Positions 31,775 through 41,965 of a stretch of 64,000 nt of DNA are shown here, piece after piece. The notes under the pieces were generated by a model. That model was not told where the DNA came from. It saw only the letters and a program-made list of their open reading frames with translations, and ran no database searches. The stretch spans positions 21,711 through 85,710 of the forward strand of contig NZ_PDKS01000004.1 of assembly GCF_002933335.1 (NCBI RefSeq), written 5' to 3'. Within the stretch, counting starts at the first letter, position 1. The number at the start of each line of letters is the position of its first letter. Position numbers and translations under genes: made by a program. The DNA is from Candidatus Pantoea edessiphila (GTDB lineage: Bacteria > Pseudomonadota > Gammaproteobacteria > Enterobacterales > Enterobacteriaceae).

Positions 31775-33489
31775 TGAATGAAAAAGATCTAAATAGTATT
31801 TTAATTATCAAAGGAAAATTAGAAGATGCTGAACGTGTAAAAGAACAAAGCAATTATTTACGTGGTACTATTGTGCAAGATCTTGAGAACGAAATCACAG
31901 GTGGTTTTACAGGAGATAATTTTTTATTAATTCGTTTTCATGGAATGTATCAGCAAGATAACAGAGATATTAGAGCTGAACGTATTAAACAAAAACTAGA
32001 ACCTCTACATTCTGTAATGTTACGTTGTCGATTGCCAGGTGGAGTTATTACCACAGAGCAATGGTTGGCTATTGACAATTTTGCTAGCACTAAAACTACT
32101 TACGGTAGTATTCGTTTAACTAATCGTCAAACATTTCAATTGCATGGTATTCTAAAAAAAAATATTAAATCAACTCATAAAATGTTACATCAAATAGGTT
32201 TAGATTCATTGGCTACTGCTAATGATGTTAATCGCAATATACTATGTACTTCTAATCCTCTTGAATCGAATCTACATAAGAAAATTTTTGAATTAGCGAA
32301 AAAACTTTCTGAGCATCTCTTACCTCGTACAAAAGCATATGCAGAAATTTGGTTAGATAAAAATAAAATTGTAAATACAGATATAGAACCTATATTAGGT
32401 AAAACTTATTTGCCACGAAAATTTAAAATCACACTTGTTATTCCTCCCCATAATGATGTTGATTTACATGCTAATGATCTTAATTTTATAGCAATTGTAA
32501 AAAATGAGAAATTGATAGGTTTTAATCTATTAATAGGAGGAGGTTTATCTCTAGAACATGGTAATAAAAACACTTATCCTCGTACCGCTACCGACTTTGG
32601 TTTCTTTCCATATGCAAAAGTACTAGATGTAGCTACAGCAGTAATTACTATACAACGAGATTGGGGGGATCGTACTAACCGCAAAAATGCTAAAACAAAG
32701 TATACAATAGAACGTGTGGGTATTAAAATTTTTAAAAAGGAAATAGAATCAAGATCAGGAGTTAAACTGCAAAAAAGTATTCCTTATCAATTAAATACCA
32801 GAGGTGACCGCATTGGTTGGATCAAAGGTATAGATAAAAAATGGCATTTAACGTTATTTATTCAAAACGGACGTATCATAGATAGTCAGAAATGTTTTTT
32901 AAAAAAAGGAATTGCTGAAATAGCAAAAGTCCATCAAGGTTATTTTCGCATAACTGCTAATCAAAATATAATTATAGCCGGCGTTTCAGAGAACAAAAAA
33001 AATGATATTGAATCAATTGCACTTAAATATGGTTTAATGGCAAATATATCATCACAAAGAAAAAACTCTATGGCTTGTGTCTCTTTTCCTACATGTCCGC
33101 TAGCTATGGCAGAAGCTGAACGTTTCTTGCCAAATTTTCTAACAAAAATAGAAAAAATCATGCAATCTAATGGTGTAGGAGAAAAATATATAGTATTGCG
33201 TGTTACAGGTTGTCCGAATGGTTGTGGAAGGGCTATGTTAGCTGAGATTGGTTTAGTAGGTAAAGCATTAGGTCGTTATAACTTGCATATTGGTGGCAAC
33301 CGAATAGGCACAAGAATAGCTCGAATGTATCGTGAAAATATTAATGAAATTGAAATCATTTCTCATATTTCCAAATTAATAGAACATTGGGCTAAAGAAA
33401 GTTATGAAGAAGAAGATTTTGGTGATTTTGTAATAAGAGTTGGCATTATAAAACCAGTATTAGATCCAGCTAAAGATTTTTGGGAATAA
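31774..33489 (+). CDS. cysI: Sulfite reductase hemoprotein beta subunit
   Basis: CysI reduces sulfite to sulfide with six electrons using coupled siroheme and a 4Fe-4S cluster. All cluster cysteines are visible: [18 protein letters not shown] and [17 protein letters not shown]. Substrate-binding arginines and lysines lie in [13 protein letters not shown] and [13 protein letters not shown]. Length is 571 against 570. It overlaps cysJ by one base and is followed by cysH after 4 bases. Its siroheme would come from CysG encoded in the same block. Confidence 0.97.
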   Translation: MNEKDLNSILIIKGKLEDAERVKEQSNYLRGTIVQDLENEITGGFTGDNFLLIRFHGMYQQDNRDIRAERIKQKLEPLHSVMLRCRLPGGVITTEQWLAIDNFASTKTTYGSIRLTNRQTFQLHGILKKNIKSTHKMLHQIGLDSLATANDVNRNILCTSNPLESNLHKKIFELAKKLSEHLLPRTKAYAEIWLDKNKIVNTDIEPILGKTYLPRKFKITLVIPPHNDVDLHANDLNFIAIVKNEKLIGFNLLIGGGLSLEHGNKNTYPRTATDFGFFPYAKVLDVATAVITIQRDWGDRTNRKNAKTKYTIERVGIKIFKKEIESRSGVKLQKSIPYQLNTRGDRIGWIKGIDKKWHLTLFIQNGRIIDSQKCFLKKGIAEIAKVHQGYFRITANQNIIIAGVSENKKNDIESIALKYGLMANISSQRKNSMACVSFPTCPLAMAEAERFLPNFLTKIEKIMQSNGVGEKYIVLRVTGCPNGCGRAMLAEIGLVGKALGRYNLHIGGNRIGTRIARMYRENINEIEIISHISKLIEHWAKESYEEEDFGDFVIRVGIIKPVLDPAKDFWE

Positions 33490-33493
33490 AAAT

Positions 33494-34219
33494 ATGTTAG
33501 ATATTTCAGTGCTTAATAAAACATCAAAATCAGAATGTGACAAAATATTACTTAAAATAAATGTTCAATTAGAATCCTTTACAGCAGAAGATCGCATTAT
33601 TTGGGCATTAGAAAATTTACCTAGTGTTCATGCATTATCTTCAAGTTTTGGTATTCAATCGGCAGTATGTTTACATTTAGTTACAAGTATAAAACCTAAT
33701 ATTCCAGTGATTTTAATAGATACTGGTTACTTATTTTCAGAAACTTATCAATTTATTGATGAATTAGTTGAAAAATTTAAATTAAATTTACATATTTTTC
33801 GCTCTAACATTTCACCTGCATGGCAAGAAGCACGCTATGGAAAATTATGGCAACAAGGCCTAAAAGGAATTGAAAAATACAACAAAATAAACAAAATAAA
33901 TCCGATGAATAATGCCCTTAGATCTTTAAATATAAATAGCTGGTTTGCGGGTTTACGTAGGAGTCAATCTAAAAGCAGATCTGATTTGTCTATATTAACA
34001 ATTCAACGTGATACTTTTAAGATTTTACCAATTATAGACTGGGATAATCGTCAAGTTCATTATTATTTAAAAAAACATCACTTAAAATATCACCCTTTAT
34101 GGGATAAAGGCTACTTATCTTTAGGAGACATTCATACTACTAGCATTTGGGAACCAGGTATGACAGAAGAAGATACTCGATTCTTTGGTATAAAACGTGA
34201 ATGCGGCATTCACGAATGA
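33494..34219 (+). CDS. cysH: Phosphoadenylyl-sulfate (PAPS) reductase
   Basis: CysH reduces PAPS to sulfite with thioredoxin. The PP-loop-like [39 protein letters not shown] and the C-terminal catalytic cysteine in KRECGIHE are all present; only that single Cys motif is found, not the four-cysteine Fe-S type that uses APS, so it needs CysC-made PAPS. Length is 241 against 244. It closes the cysJIH group; a 319-base gap follows. Confidence 0.96.
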   Translation: MLDISVLNKTSKSECDKILLKINVQLESFTAEDRIIWALENLPSVHALSSSFGIQSAVCLHLVTSIKPNIPVILIDTGYLFSETYQFIDELVEKFKLNLHIFRSNISPAWQEARYGKLWQQGLKGIEKYNKINKINPMNNALRSLNINSWFAGLRRSQSKSRSDLSILTIQRDTFKILPIIDWDNRQVHYYLKKHHLKYHPLWDKGYLSLGDIHTTSIWEPGMTEEDTRFFGIKRECGIHE

Positions 34220-34538
34220 TTAATTTGCTATTAATATAACAACTAAACTATATTCTGTTTATTAATTTTTTTTAAAAATTAATTTTCAATGTATTTAATA
34301 AAACGTTTAGAACATACTATTTTATTGATTAATATTATTTATGTAGTTAATATTACATTCTACTATTAAGTTTATTTAATGTCAGGGTTATTCAATCAAA
34401 AATATCTTAAATTACTATTTAATTTATATATTTATTCTATTCAGTAACTAATCATAATAATTCATAATTTAATTGTAATAAATCAGAAGAGTTATAATTC
34501 ACTATAACAATAGGTCATTATATGTTATTAAGGTTCAA
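34220..34538 (+). other. Intergenic region cysH-cysG
   Basis: This gap of 319 bases lies between the cysJIH and cysGDNC groups, A+T rich, with no open frame. It may hold a second promoter for the cysGDNC part. I see no clear CysB-type site. Confidence 0.4.
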
Positions 34539-35951
34539 GTGAATTATTTACCTATATTTGCTTATTTATATCACCGACCTGTTTTAGTGATTGGTGGAGG
34601 CATTGTTGCTAAAAGAAAAATTGAGCAACTATATCGTGCTGGTGCATACATAAAAATTGTTGCTAGTCAAATTTGTAATGAAATAGAGGAATTAATAGAA
34701 CTATATCAAATAGAATGGATATCTACTAAATTTGATCCCATACAGTTAGATAATGTATTTTTAGTAATAGCAGCAACCAATGATGCTATTCTTAATGAAA
34801 ACATCTATAAGGAAGCAAATATCAGATTTAAACTGGTTAATGTAGTAGATGACAAATTCAATTGCAATTTCATATTTCCTGCTATCATAGATCGTTCACC
34901 TGTATTAATAGCAATATCTTCAAGTGGAACATCCCCTATATTAGTAAGAATATTACGAGAAAAATTAGAAGCACTATTGCCGAAAAACATAAGTGAAATT
35001 GCATTAATAGCTGGTAAATGGCGCAATAAAGTAAAAAAATATTTTTTTTCCTTGTCTGATAGACGTCGTTTTTGGGAACGAATATTTAACGGACCATGTA
35101 TTAATCAAATAATTAAAGGAAATATTAAAAAAGCAAAACTTATTTTACATAATGAATTAAATATTAGACCAAATTATTCAGGAAAAATTATTTTAGTAGG
35201 AACTGGTCCTGGAGATAGTAATTTGCTAACCCTAAGAGCACTGCAAGTAATGCAGTTAGCAGATGTGGTATTATATGACAATTTAGTCAGCAAAGAAGTA
35301 TTAGAATTAGTCCGTAGAGATGCAGAGTTTATCTTTGTTGGTAAAAAATTTGGTTGTCATATTTTTTCACAAAAAGATATTAATACAATTTTAATTAAAT
35401 TAGCATTACAAGGGAAATACGTAGTTCGATTAAAAGGAGGAGATCCATTTATTTTTGGACGTGGAGGTGAAGAAATTCAAGCTGCAAAAGAAGCAGGTGT
35501 TCCTTTCCAAGTGGTTCCTGGAATCACAGCAGCAATAGGTGCTACTGTATATGCCGGCATTCCATTGACTCATCGTGATTATGCACATGGAGTTACATTT
35601 ATTACAGGTCATGACCATTTAGAAAATATTACTGATTGTGTTTCTCTTATACTTAAAAAACAAACATTAATTATTTATATGGGTATTACAAAAGCAACAA
35701 AAATCAGTAATCTATTAGTTAGTAAAGGTTGTATTAAATCGACACCAATAGCAATTATTAGTAAAGGAACAAGACAAGATCAAAAAGTGTTGATTGGAAC
35801 GCTGGAAAAATTAGGATGTTTAGCATCGTGTGTTTCTACTCCAGCATTAATAGTAATTGGAGAAGTTGTCAATCTACATAGTAAGCTTACATGGTTTAAT
35901 AGTGAAGTAAAATACCAACATCCTAAATCTTGTATTATCAACTTATCCTAA
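34539..35951 (+). CDS. cysG: Siroheme synthase CysG
   Basis: CysG makes siroheme from uroporphyrinogen III: the C-terminal SUMT domain methylates it twice, the N-terminal domain oxidises precorrin-2 and inserts iron. N-terminal blocks: LVIGGGIVAKRKIEQL (NAD loop), IIDRSPVLIAISSSGTSPILVR. C-terminal SUMT blocks: LVGTGPGDSNLLTLRALQ, VVLYDNLVS, RLKGGDPFIFGRGGEE, VVPGITAAIGATVYAGIPLTHRDYA. Length is 470 against 457. The start is GTG 34539 (MNYLPIFAYL; E. coli MDHLPIFCQL). It is placed immediately before cysD (9 bases), unlike E. coli where it sits with nir genes, so siroheme supply is tied to sulfate assimilation. Confidence 0.95.
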   Translation: MNYLPIFAYLYHRPVLVIGGGIVAKRKIEQLYRAGAYIKIVASQICNEIEELIELYQIEWISTKFDPIQLDNVFLVIAATNDAILNENIYKEANIRFKLVNVVDDKFNCNFIFPAIIDRSPVLIAISSSGTSPILVRILREKLEALLPKNISEIALIAGKWRNKVKKYFFSLSDRRRFWERIFNGPCINQIIKGNIKKAKLILHNELNIRPNYSGKIILVGTGPGDSNLLTLRALQVMQLADVVLYDNLVSKEVLELVRRDAEFIFVGKKFGCHIFSQKDINTILIKLALQGKYVVRLKGGDPFIFGRGGEEIQAAKEAGVPFQVVPGITAAIGATVYAGIPLTHRDYAHGVTFITGHDHLENITDCVSLILKKQTLIIYMGITKATKISNLLVSKGCIKSTPIAIISKGTRQDQKVLIGTLEKLGCLASCVSTPALIVIGEVVNLHSKLTWFNSEVKYQHPKSCIINLS

Positions 35952-35960
35952 GGTAATGAT

Positions 35961-36869
35961 ATGGACTCTAAGCAACTCAATCATATATATCAATTAGAAG
36001 CAGAAAGTATTTATATAATCCGAGAAGTTTTAGCAGAATTCACAAATCCAGTAATGATGTACTCCATAGGAAAAGATTCTTCAGTAATGTTACATTTAGC
36101 AAAGAAAGCTTTTTACCCTGCTAACCTTCCATTTCCTTTATTACATATAGACACAGGTTGGAAATTTAACGAAATGTATGATTTTCGTGATAATATAGTG
36201 AATTCATTGGGAATTGAACTATTAGTTCATCGTAATTTAAAAGGTGTTGAGATGGGTATTGATCCTTTTATCCACGGTAGCACCAAATATACGGATATTA
36301 TGAAAACAGATGCTCTAAAGCAAGCTTTAAATAAATATAAGTTTGATGCAGCATTTGGTGGAGCACGTCGTGATGAAGAACGTTCTAGAGCAAAAGAACG
36401 TATTTATTCATTTAGAGATCAATTTCATCGATGGGATCCTAAAAATCAACGACCTGAAATTTGGAATAATTATAATGGTCAAGTTAATAAAGGTGAGAAT
36501 ATTCGTGTGTTTCCTTTGTCAAATTGGACAGAACTAGATATTTGGCAATATATTTTTTTAGAAAAAATTAAAATTGTATCACTTTATTTTTCAGCAATAC
36601 GTCCTGTACTAAAAAGAGGAGATATGCTTATTGTGATTAATGATAATCGCATTTCTTTAGAAGAACATGAATTAGTGGAAAAACGTATGGTACGTTTTCG
36701 CACTTTAGGATGCTGGCCTTTAACAGGTGCTGTAGAATCTACAGCACAAACACTAGAAGAAGTTATAGAAGAGATGATGTTATCTAAAACAAGTGAACGT
36801 AAAGACCGTTTAATTGATATAGATCAATTGAATTCGATGGAACAGAAAAAAAAACAAGGATATTTTTAA
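35961..36869 (+). CDS. cysD: Sulfate adenylyltransferase subunit 2
   Basis: CysD, with CysN, activates sulfate to adenosine 5'-phosphosulfate. The ATP pyrophosphatase PP-loop [17 protein letters not shown] is intact, with [16 protein letters not shown] and [12 protein letters not shown] further on. Its 302 residues equal the E. coli length. It lies in the tight run cysG-cysD-cysN-cysC with gaps of 9, 12 and 8 bases. A good ribosome site (AAGG) precedes the ATG. Confidence 0.97.
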   Translation: MDSKQLNHIYQLEAESIYIIREVLAEFTNPVMMYSIGKDSSVMLHLAKKAFYPANLPFPLLHIDTGWKFNEMYDFRDNIVNSLGIELLVHRNLKGVEMGIDPFIHGSTKYTDIMKTDALKQALNKYKFDAAFGGARRDEERSRAKERIYSFRDQFHRWDPKNQRPEIWNNYNGQVNKGENIRVFPLSNWTELDIWQYIFLEKIKIVSLYFSAIRPVLKRGDMLIVINDNRISLEEHELVEKRMVRFRTLGCWPLTGAVESTAQTLEEVIEEMMLSKTSERKDRLIDIDQLNSMEQKKKQGYF

Positions 36870-36881
36870 GGAATTGTACAT

Positions 36882-38303
36882 ATGAATAGTGCAATAGAAA
36901 ATGTAAATAGTACTATTAAAAAAAATAGTGTTAAAAATTGGTTATTTTTGCGAAAAGATCTGCTACGTTTTCTGACTTGTGGTAATGTAGATGATGGTAA
37001 AAGCACGCTAATTGGTCGTCTATTGCATGATTGTTGTTATATATATGAAGATCAACTATCATTGCTATATAATGATAGTAAACGTTATGGAGTTCAAGGT
37101 GAAAAACTGAATTTGGCTTTACTTGTTGATGGTCTACAAGCTGAACGTGAACAAGGAATTACTATTGATGTCGCTTATAGATATTTTTCTACTGTAAAAA
37201 GAAATTTTATAATTGCTGATACCCCAGGACATGATCAGTATACTCGTAATATGGTAACTGGAGCATCAACTTGTCAGTTAGCCGTTATATTAATAGATGT
37301 TTGTAAGGGCATAGTTCATCAAACTAGACGACATAGTTTTATAGCTGCTTTATTAAATATTAAACATTTAGTAGTAGCCATTAATAAAATGGATTTAGTT
37401 GATTACAATACTGATATATTTAATAAAGTAAAAAAAGATTTTCTTAATTTTTCAGTAAAATTACCACAGTACATGAAGATTAATTTTGTTCCTATATCTG
37501 CGCTTAGAGGTGATAACGTAGTAACTAAAAGTGCAAAAATGTCTTGGTATAGCGGTCCCACTTTATTAAATATATTAGAAAACACTGATTTAAAAAATTT
37601 AGCAGATAGTCAATTTATGCGTTTTCCTGTGCAATACGTTAATTGTTTTAAAACAGATTTTCGTGGTTATTCTGGCACTATATCTTCTGGTATCATAAAT
37701 ATTGGTCAACGTATAAAAATTCTACCTGTTGGTCTAGAATCAATTATATCACGTATCGTAACCTTTGACGGTGATTTAGATGAAGCAATTGCTGGACAAG
37801 CTATTACTTTAATTTTAAAAGATGAAATTGATATTAGTAGAGGAGATTTAATTGTAGATATTAATACTAATATCAAACCAGCAAAAACTGCTCTTGTTAA
37901 AGTTGTATGGATGTCAGAAAGACCTATGAGAGTAAATCAGAGTTATTATGCTAAAATAGCTTGTAAAAAAATTGTTATTAATGTAGAAAATATAATACAT
38001 CAAATTAACATAAATTCATTAGAAACATATAAAGTTAATAATTTATCATTAAATAGTATAGGATTAGTAAAAATAAATTTTGAAGAAACTGTAATTATAG
38101 AAACATACAGTGATAATATAGTAACAGGGAGCTTAATTTTTATAGATCGCATGAGTAACGCTACTATGGGAGCAGGTATGATTTATAAAAGTAAAGTAGG
38201 TTTTGAAAATTATCAAGATAAATATAGTAGTTTCGAATTGGAATTAAATGCACTAATTCGTAACCATTTTCCTCATTGGAATATACGTGATTTACTATCG
38301 TAA
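36882..38303 (+). CDS. cysN: Sulfate adenylyltransferase subunit 1 (GTPase)
   Basis: CysN is the elongation-factor-like GTPase that drives the CysD reaction. G motifs: G1 [19 protein letters not shown]2-region [16 protein letters not shown]3 [14 protein letters not shown]4 INKMDLVD, G5 ISALRGDN. It is not fused to CysC, which is separate downstream. Length is 473 against 475. Beta-barrel domains II and III follow the GTPase domain as expected; the C-terminal half is more diverged. Confidence 0.96.
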   Translation: MNSAIENVNSTIKKNSVKNWLFLRKDLLRFLTCGNVDDGKSTLIGRLLHDCCYIYEDQLSLLYNDSKRYGVQGEKLNLALLVDGLQAEREQGITIDVAYRYFSTVKRNFIIADTPGHDQYTRNMVTGASTCQLAVILIDVCKGIVHQTRRHSFIAALLNIKHLVVAINKMDLVDYNTDIFNKVKKDFLNFSVKLPQYMKINFVPISALRGDNVVTKSAKMSWYSGPTLLNILENTDLKNLADSQFMRFPVQYVNCFKTDFRGYSGTISSGIINIGQRIKILPVGLESIISRIVTFDGDLDEAIAGQAITLILKDEIDISRGDLIVDINTNIKPAKTALVKVVWMSERPMRVNQSYYAKIACKKIVINVENIIHQININSLETYKVNNLSLNSIGLVKINFEETVIIETYSDNIVTGSLIFIDRMSNATMGAGMIYKSKVGFENYQDKYSSFELELNALIRNHFPHWNIRDLLS

Positions 38304-38311
38304 TTAAAATA

Positions 38312-38911
38312 ATGCAATATAAAAATATAATTTGGCATCAACATTTTATTACACAAAAATTAAGAGAACAGAAAAACAAACATAAAGGTGTTGTATTATG
38401 GTTTACTGGTTTATCTGGTTCAGGTAAATCTACTGTTGCAGGATTTTTAGAACAAAAATTATATCATATGAATATTAATACTTACCTGTTGGATGGTGAT
38501 AATTTGCGTCATGGATTATGCAGTGATTTAAGTTTTAGTAATTTAGACCGTAAAGAAAATATACGTCGGATAGGTGAAGTAGCAAAACTAATGGTAGATG
38601 CTGGTTTATTAGTAATGACTGCATTTATTTCTCCTAATCGATATGAACGGAGAATGGTACGAAAACTATTTAATAATGATCGATTTGTTGAAGTATTTAT
38701 TAATACTCCTTTAAGTATTTGTGAGTCCAGAGATCCCAAAGGTTTATATAAAAAAGCCCGTTCTGGAAAATTATGTAATTTTACCGGCATTGATAGTCAT
38801 TATGAAATTCCAGAAAAACCAGACATCAAGTTAAACGGCGAAGAGTCAATTAATCAATTAGTTGATAATTTATTAAATTTCCTTATAGAAAGAAATATTA
38901 TAAATGTTTGA
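38312..38911 (+). CDS. cysC: Adenylyl-sulfate kinase
   Basis: CysC phosphorylates APS to PAPS, the substrate of CysH. Walker [13 protein letters not shown], the APS-binding [10 protein letters not shown], the phospho-serine region [14 protein letters not shown] and lid [12 protein letters not shown] are present. Length is 199 against 201. It is the last gene of the block, which now covers sulfate activation, PAPS reduction, sulfite reduction and cofactor synthesis. Sulfate uptake and cysE/cysK are not in the window. Confidence 0.96.
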   Translation: MQYKNIIWHQHFITQKLREQKNKHKGVVLWFTGLSGSGKSTVAGFLEQKLYHMNINTYLLDGDNLRHGLCSDLSFSNLDRKENIRRIGEVAKLMVDAGLLVMTAFISPNRYERRMVRKLFNNDRFVEVFINTPLSICESRDPKGLYKKARSGKLCNFTGIDSHYEIPEKPDIKLNGEESINQLVDNLLNFLIERNIINV

Positions 38912-39054
38912 TTTAATTGGAAATTATTGCAATTAAATTAATTATGCTATGCATTATTGTAAGTATAATTATGTTTATAATATTTTAAATATTAATAGTA
39001 ATTAATTAAATTTTTTATTAATATAATAAATACAAAAATTATTTAATATTGATT

Positions 39055-39756
39055 ATGAACAGTTTATGTATTAAACAAAATATAGTCGCTATAGTACCAG
39101 CTGCCGGTATTGGCAAACGCATGAAAATATCAATTCCTAAACAATATCTAATTGTTGGTAAACAAACTATTATTGAGCACTGTATTTCAAATTTACTTTC
39201 TAACTCTTATATTAAGCATATCATTGTTGCTTTAAATGTTAATGATAGATATTTTTCCAAACTGCCTATAGCACATGATAATAGAATAACATGTGTTACG
39301 GGAGGAGCAACTAGAGCACAATCAGTATTATCAGCATTAAAAGCTGTATATAACTCAAATTGGGTCATAATACATGATGCATCAAGGCCTTGTTTACATA
39401 AAGAAGATTTAAATCGTTTAATAAAAATACGTGAAAAAAGTAATATAGGAGGTATATTAGCTGTTCCTGTAATCGACACTATTAAGATTAGTAATAATAG
39501 AAAAACAATTATAAAAAAAACAGTAGAACGCGATAACCTTTGGCGTGCTATGACACCACAGTTTTTTTATTATCCTTTAATAGTCTCTTGTATGACAGTA
39601 GTTATACAAAAAGGTATAAATATTACAGATGAATCTTCAGCTTTAGAATTATGTGGTTATTATCCTATCTTAATACAAGGACGTAATGATAATATCAAAG
39701 TTACTTATCCTGAAGATCTCTTGCTTACAGAAATTTATCTAAATAAAAGTGGTTAG
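39055..39756 (+). CDS. ispD: 2-C-methyl-D-erythritol 4-phosphate cytidylyltransferase
   Basis: IspD transfers CMP to MEP in the non-mevalonate isoprenoid pathway. Signatures: VPAAGIGKRMKISIPKQYLIV (CTP loop), VTGGATRAQSVLSAL, VIIHDASRPCL and the terminal ITDESSALE. ATG 39055 is preferred over an in-frame TTG at 39049; 233 residues against 236. ispF follows after 11 bases, the usual pair. The CTP comes from PyrG. The E. coli neighbour ftsB upstream is absent. Confidence 0.95.
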   Translation: MNSLCIKQNIVAIVPAAGIGKRMKISIPKQYLIVGKQTIIEHCISNLLSNSYIKHIIVALNVNDRYFSKLPIAHDNRITCVTGGATRAQSVLSALKAVYNSNWVIIHDASRPCLHKEDLNRLIKIREKSNIGGILAVPVIDTIKISNNRKTIIKKTVERDNLWRAMTPQFFYYPLIVSCMTVVIQKGINITDESSALELCGYYPILIQGRNDNIKVTYPEDLLLTEIYLNKSG

Positions 39757-39767
39757 GATATTAAATA

Positions 39768-40244
39768 ATGCGTATTGGACATGGTTTTGATGTACATGCT
39801 TTTGGTAGTATTAATCCTCTTATTCTTGGCGGAGTAGTTATCCCTTTTAAGTACGGTTTAACAGCCTACTCTGATGGAGATGTGGTTATACATGCTCTTA
39901 TTGATGCTTTCTTAGGTGCAGCAGCTATGGGTGATATAGGAACTTTATTTCCCGATAATAGTCCTATTTTTAAAAACGTAAATAGTTTTCATTTGTTAAA
40001 TGAAGTATGGAAAGATATAGTTTTAAAGGATTATTCTTTGGGCAATATAGATCTGACGATCTTGGCACAAAATCCAAAACTTGCCCCATATTTAAAACAA
40101 ATGCATATTAATATCTCTAAAAATCTTAATTGTCAAATAAATAAAATCAATATAAAATCTACTACAACTGAAAAATTAGGATTTATCGGACGCGGAGAAG
40201 GCATTGCATGTCACGCTGTGGTATTGCTATTAAGCAATAATTAA
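39768..40244 (+). CDS. ispF: 2-C-methyl-D-erythritol 2,4-cyclodiphosphate synthase
   Basis: IspF cyclises CDP-methylerythritol phosphate, releasing CMP. The zinc ligands are in GHGFDVHAF and the following [24 protein letters not shown]; substrate blocks FPDNSP and [21 protein letters not shown] match. Length is 158 against 159. It forms a pair with ispD. The genes that follow in E. coli (truD, umpG/surE, pcm, nlpD) are deleted up to rpoS. Confidence 0.97.
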   Translation: MRIGHGFDVHAFGSINPLILGGVVIPFKYGLTAYSDGDVVIHALIDAFLGAAAMGDIGTLFPDNSPIFKNVNSFHLLNEVWKDIVLKDYSLGNIDLTILAQNPKLAPYLKQMHINISKNLNCQINKINIKSTTTEKLGFIGRGEGIACHAVVLLLSNN

Positions 40245-40825
40245 TTTTATTGAAAGATGAGCTAACTATAAAAATCATAATCCACAATCTATATTCAAAC
40301 AAATATCCCTTTCAATTTATTTTGCTTGTTTAATAAATTATGTTTTACATATAAAACATTTATTAAATAACACAACCAAAAATATTATATTAATTATTAA
40401 ATATAATAAAATCATACACTAATTGGTAATGTCACGTAATAGTTACAACATATTAGTTTTGAATAGCTTTTATTAAAAACTAATATGTTGTAGAATAAAA
40501 TAGGTGATTTATTAAAATTCAAAATATTGATATAATTCTTCCAATTATACAATAATAGTTATTTTAATTATAAAAAAAAGGTAAATAAAGAATTTTATTT
40601 ATATAAATAAGATTACACATTGTTAAATATAATTATTTAAATATAACAATATTTTTAACATATGTTGCGTAAATCAATAATTGATATTTTGAGTGATTTG
40701 ATTTCATAAAATGTTAAAAATAATTATTTACATATTTGTCTTTATAAAATATATTTTGGTTTGCAAAAACACGTAAGTAAAAGCACCAAATATATTACTA
40801 ATATAAATTATATAAATAGTATTTT
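40245..40825 (+). other. Non-coding region between ispF and the rpoS leader
   Basis: About 580 bases with no open frame of note. In E. coli truD, surE, pcm and nlpD lie here, the main rpoS promoter being inside nlpD; I could not align a convincing remnant of any. It includes a long inverted repeat at 40444-40492. Confidence 0.5.
40444..40492. repeat. 17-bp perfect inverted repeat with 15-base loop
   Basis: The left arm TACAACATATTAGTTTT (40444-40460) pairs perfectly with 40476-40492. The stem contains four G:C pairs, more than typical A/T hairpins here. No T tract follows on either strand, so it is not a classic terminator. It is 200 bases downstream of ispF. Confidence 0.8.
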
Positions 40826-40936
40826 AAAATTCGTTGTTTATAAGGAACAATTTGCAACCGTTGTAGAATAATATTACAACAATAATATAGGCTGGAGGGG
40901 GGTCGTTTTGCTTTGAGATCACAGGTAGGACCAAGT
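40826..40936 (+). promoter_or_regulatory. rpoS: rpoS 5' leader with conserved elements
   Basis: The sequence before rpoS resembles, from memory, the regulated E. coli rpoS leader: ATTTTAAAATTCGTT (near 40820-40835) recalls ATTTTGAAATTCGTT, then AAGGAACAATTTGCAACC, a hairpin GTTGTA/TACAAC (about 40860-40880), TTTTGCTTTGAGATCAC and the ribosome-site segment GGTAGGACC before ATG 40937 (E. coli GATCACGGGTAGGAGCC). In E. coli the upstream arm masks the ribosome site and small RNAs (DsrA, RprA, ArcZ) open it. Whether any sRNA or Hfq survives cannot be told here. Confidence 0.6.
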
Positions 40937-41926
40937 ATGAATTATGATATACTGAAATTGAATAAAATACATGAAAATATGGATTTTAAAGAATGTAAAA
41001 ATGAATTTTTTCACGGTAATGATTTTATAGAAACGGATCTGGGAGATGATAATATTGTAGAAGAAGAAATATTGCCAGGAACTACTCAACGAATTTTGGA
41101 TGCTACACAATTATACCTTGGTGAAATTGGGTATTCTCCTTTGTTAACAGCTGAAGAAGAGATTTTTTTTGCTCGCCGCGCATTAAAAGGTGATATTATT
41201 TCTCGAAAGCGCATGATAGAAAGTAATTTGCGTTTAGTAGTAAAAATTGCTCGTCGTTATAGCAATAGAGGTATGGCATTATTAGACTTAATTGAAGAAG
41301 GGAATCTTGGATTAATTAGAGCTGTAGAAAAGTTTGATCCAGAACGAGGTTTTCGTTTTTCCACTTATTCTACTTGGTGGATTCGTCAGACTATAGAACG
41401 AGCTATTATGAACCAAACTCGTACTATTCGTTTACCTATCCACATTATGAAAGAACTAAATGTTTATTTGCGTACTGCTCGCGAACTTTCTCATAAACTT
41501 GATCATGAACCAAGTGCAGAAGAAATAGCAGAAAAATTAGATAAACCTGTTGATGATGTAAACCGTATGTTAAAACTTAATGAACATATCACTTCAGTTG
41601 ATATGCCTCTAGGTATAGATTCTGAAAAAGCCTTGTTGGATGTTTTGGCAGATGAGAAAGATGAAGGTCCTGAAAATGCTACACAAGATGATGACATGAA
41701 GAAAAGCATCATTAAATGGTTATTTGAATTAAGCATAAAGCAAAGAGAAGTATTATCACGTCGATTTGGTTTATTAGGTTATGATGCAGCTACTCTAGAA
41801 GATGTTGGACGTGAGATTGGATTAACTCGAGAGCGAGTACGTCAAATTCAAGTCGAAGGATTAAGAAGATTGCGTGAGATTTTGCAATCTCACGGTTTAA
41901 ATATTGAGGCTTTATTTTGTAAATAG
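40937..41926 (+). CDS. rpoS: RNA polymerase sigma factor RpoS (sigma-38)
   Basis: RpoS directs stationary-phase and general stress transcription. All sigma-70 regions are intact: region 1.2 [20 protein letters not shown], region 2 [55 protein letters not shown], region 3 [20 protein letters not shown] and region 4 [30 protein letters not shown]. From ATG 40937 it has 329 residues (E. coli 330); an upstream in-frame TTG at 40913 lies within the conserved leader and is rejected. It is adjacent to mutS on the opposite strand as in E. coli. The N-terminal 50 residues are acidic and diverged. Confidence 0.95.
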   Translation: MNYDILKLNKIHENMDFKECKNEFFHGNDFIETDLGDDNIVEEEILPGTTQRILDATQLYLGEIGYSPLLTAEEEIFFARRALKGDIISRKRMIESNLRLVVKIARRYSNRGMALLDLIEEGNLGLIRAVEKFDPERGFRFSTYSTWWIRQTIERAIMNQTRTIRLPIHIMKELNVYLRTARELSHKLDHEPSAEEIAEKLDKPVDDVNRMLKLNEHITSVDMPLGIDSEKALLDVLADEKDEGPENATQDDDMKKSIIKWLFELSIKQREVLSRRFGLLGYDAATLEDVGREIGLTRERVRQIQVEGLRRLREILQSHGLNIEALFCK

Positions 41927-41965
41927 CATGATCATTTTATTATCAATCTATGAAAATAAAATTTG

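Noticed and set aside
40245..40825. Possible nlpD or surE remnant upstream of rpoS
   Set aside because: Only vague, single-residue matches; not enough to call.
40913..40936. TTG at 40913 as the rpoS start
   Set aside because: It lies within leader sequence resembling the E. coli ribosome-binding region; ATG 40937 gives the expected length.
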